Shown piece by piece: positions 6,994 through 7,658 of a stretch of 7,658 bases of DNA. Within the stretch, counting starts at the first letter, position 1; each line of letters starts with the position of its first letter. The stretch comes from CAYJIX01 sp964370375 (lineage in GTDB: Bacteria; Desulfobacterota; Desulfovibrionia; Desulfovibrionales; Desulfovibrionaceae), in assembly GCA_964370375.1 (NCBI GenBank), contig CAYJIX010000083.1, forward strand, positions 1 to 7,658, given 5' to 3'. Position numbers and translations under genes: made by a program. Under the pieces are notes generated by a model. That model did not search any database. It was not told where the DNA came from and saw only the letters and a list, made by a program, of their open reading frames with translations.

Positions 6994-7053
6994 TTTTCAA
7001 GGGCAGATAAGGCAAGTCGCTGCCTTGGCAAAACGACAAATCAGCCTTGAAAA
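6994..7053. promoter_or_regulatory. Nested inverted repeats in the rdgC leader
   Basis: A perfect 9-bp inverted repeat, TTTTCAAGG (6994-7002) and CCTTGAAAA (7045-7053), encloses a second perfect 6-bp hairpin, AAGGCA (7009-7014) and TGCCTT (7021-7026), with a 6-nt loop. On the minus strand the structure ends about 38 nt before the rdgC ATG and is followed, after a 10-base GC-containing stretch, by a T-run. It could fold in the 5' leader as a cis-regulatory structure or a poor terminator. Function is inference. Confidence 0.4.
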
Positions 7054-7134
7054 AAGTGGCTAAAATAAGGCCAAAGCAGTCAAACATTATGTCGAAGCTG
7101 GCGGCGAAGCCTAGCACGGGATCACCGCCAAAAC

Positions 7135-7181
7135 AGCCTTGCCATGGCGAATACTACGTCACAGCAAGGCTTGTGGCAAGG
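7135..7181. repeat. Two overlapping, mutually exclusive 8-bp inverted repeats
   Basis: AGCCTTGC (7135-7142) pairs perfectly with GCAAGGCT (7164-7171). The overlapping CCTTGCCA (7137-7144) pairs perfectly with TGGCAAGG (7174-7181). Both cannot form at once, as in switching leaders, although a degenerated repetitive element could give the same pattern. Confidence 0.5.
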
Positions 7182-7272
7182 GGATATTTGATAAAGAAAT
7201 ATGTAAGCAGATGATTGCTGCGCAATACAAAAAGCATGGGTTGCCTAAGGCAAGCATGAGAAGCAGCGTCGC

Positions 7273-7299
7273 CTTATAGAGAGTCAAATAGAGAGTCAA
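7273..7299 (-). promoter_or_regulatory. Possible minus-strand promoter made by a tandem duplication
   Basis: On the minus strand TTGACT (7299-7294) and TATAAG (7278-7273) resemble -35 and -10 boxes but are only 15 bp apart, shorter than the usual 16-18. The 12-bp duplication at 7277-7300 duplicates the TTGACT. If used, it would give the rdgC transcript a leader of about 310 nt containing the hairpins at 7181-7135 and 7053-6994. Confidence 0.3.
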
Positions 7300-7300
7300 A
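7277..7300. repeat. Perfect tandem duplication of a 12-bp unit
   Basis: TAGAGAGTCAAA occurs twice in direct succession (7277-7288 and 7289-7300) without mismatch, followed by an A-run. A recent slippage duplication is the simplest explanation. Confidence 0.85.
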
Positions 7301-7364
7301 AAAACAAAGTATAAAAAGTAAAAAAACACAGCTTGCGTCACGTTTGCTCCGTTCACAGGCTCAG

Positions 7365-7395
7365 CACGATGTACACAGGTGCATCACGAAGTACA
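7365..7395. repeat. Direct repeat pair with 20-bp period
   Basis: CACGATGTACA (7365-7375) and CACGAAGTACA (7385-7395) match at 10 of 11 positions and start exactly 20 bp apart, about two helical turns. This geometry suits paired protein-binding sites on one DNA face, but no known operator is recognised. Confidence 0.4.
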
Positions 7396-7444
7396 ACGTC
7401 AAAAAGATATAAAACCACGTCATTATGCGCGTTTATAAATGTCC

Positions 7445-7478
7445 CATAATGTAAATTATGTAAACTTTCATATATAAT
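7445..7478 (+). promoter_or_regulatory. AT-rich dyad next to a TATAAT box
   Basis: A perfect dyad, CATAAT (7445-7450) and ATTATG (7455-7460) with a 4-bp centre, lies 12 bp upstream of a perfect TATAAT (7473-7478) on the plus strand. The base block at the -35 position (TGTAAA, 7450-7455) matches the consensus at only three of six positions. The dyad would overlap that -35, as a repressor operator might. It would drive transcription rightward, away from rdgC, toward a gene outside the window. Confidence 0.35.
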
Positions 7479-7574
7479 GACACGAAAAGGCCAGGATTAA
7501 GAGCACCCTCTTTTCATTTTTTGTTACAGGAAAACAGCGAAAGCCTAATGACTAAGGCACGCCAACACAGCACA

Positions 7575-7658
7575 AAAAGGCATTGTGGGCTGCCACGTCG
7601 CCAAAGGCACACCTCAAAAGGCACAGGTGGACTGCCACGTCCTCACTTGCGTTCGTCC
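7575..7658. repeat. REP-like intergenic repeat, cut by the right edge
   Basis: Two related segments (7575-7599 and 7616-7641) share AAAAGGCA, then GTGG(G/A)CTGCCACGTC, about 41 bp apart. The second continues into a CTCACTTGCGTTCGTCC tail. This resembles the dispersed bacterial repeat read as GGACTGCCACGTC followed by a variable part ending in CTCGCAATGAC. The CGCAATGAC end would lie beyond the window. Recognition is from memory of the repeat's appearance, not a search. Confidence 0.5.

Larger units (their letters stand above)
6957..7658. other. Gene-free region of about 700 bp upstream of rdgC
   Basis: I see no supported coding gene, tRNA or rRNA here. The region is a mosaic of short dyads and repeats: nested inverted repeats 6994-7053, a 6-bp pair TGGCGG/CCGCCA (7099-7104 and 7125-7130), overlapping 8-bp hairpin arms 7135-7181, palindromes ATTGC-TGC-GCAAT (7214-7226) and TTGCCT-A-AGGCAA (7241-7253), a perfect 12-bp tandem (7277-7300), a direct repeat pair (7365-7395), an AT-rich dyad with a -10-like box (7445-7478) and REP-like DNA at the right edge. 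The upstream neighbour gene is outside the window. Confidence 0.6.

Noticed and set aside
7159..7356. Minus-strand open frame of 65 codons, very hydrophobic, from a GTG
   Set aside because: It has no ribosome binding site and spans the tandem 12-bp duplication and several palindromes. Its hydrophobicity follows from T-rich DNA, so I do not call a membrane peptide.
7499..7522. Possible plus-strand terminator AAGAG-CACC-CTCTT followed by T-run
   Set aside because: The stem is only 5 bp with two G-C pairs and the T-run is interrupted by CA, so it is too weak to support as an intrinsic terminator.
7548..7658. Plus-strand open frame from ATG 7548 to the window end
   Set aside because: It translates to the Gly-Leu-Pro-Arg type stretches typical of REP-like repeats read as protein. 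The nearest AGGAAA is too far upstream to act as a ribosome binding site.
6957..7658. tRNA, 6S or other known structured RNA gene
   Set aside because: I looked for cloverleaf-like arms and CCA ends and for long imperfect hairpins on both strands and found none; only short dyads are visible.

Overview
The window looks like chromosomal housekeeping DNA from a Gram-negative bacterium of moderate GC. All seven recognisable genes lie on the minus strand, so transcription runs from the right end to the left. A deltaproteobacterial origin, perhaps a Desulfovibrio-like lineage, is my best guess. It rests on the non-mevalonate IspG, an HTH-less biotin ligase, a divergent RdgC in two pieces and REP-like intergenic DNA, and it stays tentative. 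A run of exactly 100 N (2052-2151) marks a draft assembly gap of unknown true size.

Layout in the direction of transcription: a gene-free region of about 700 bp with many small repeats and dyads (6957-7658); an RdgC N-terminal-half-like gene (6345-6956); a 191-bp spacer with a tandem 15-bp repeat and an AT-rich promoter-like stretch; an RdgC C-terminal-half-like gene (5625-6152); dppB-type and dppC-type ABC permeases (4573-5610 and 3752-4576) overlapping by ATGA; recN (2153-3718), which stops at the edge of the gap; birA (1097-1924); and ispG (1-1072), which runs off the left edge. From dppB to recN, and from birA to ispG, spacing is operon-like (overlap to 33 bp). No convincing intrinsic terminator is visible between the genes.

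How the genes relate: RdgC is a dsDNA-binding modulator of RecA and RecN is an SMC-like double-strand-break repair protein, so two recombination functions flank the transporter permeases. BirA attaches biotin to carboxylase carrier domains, and IspG carries out the penultimate step of the MEP isoprenoid pathway. These look like co-directional housekeeping genes rather than one pathway. The permease pair lacks its binding protein and ATPases within the window.

The observations most worth a second look are RdgC divided into two separately translated proteins, the premature RecN end at the gap, and the structured leader and repeat region upstream of rdgC. I did not find convincing evidence of a wholly new biological system.
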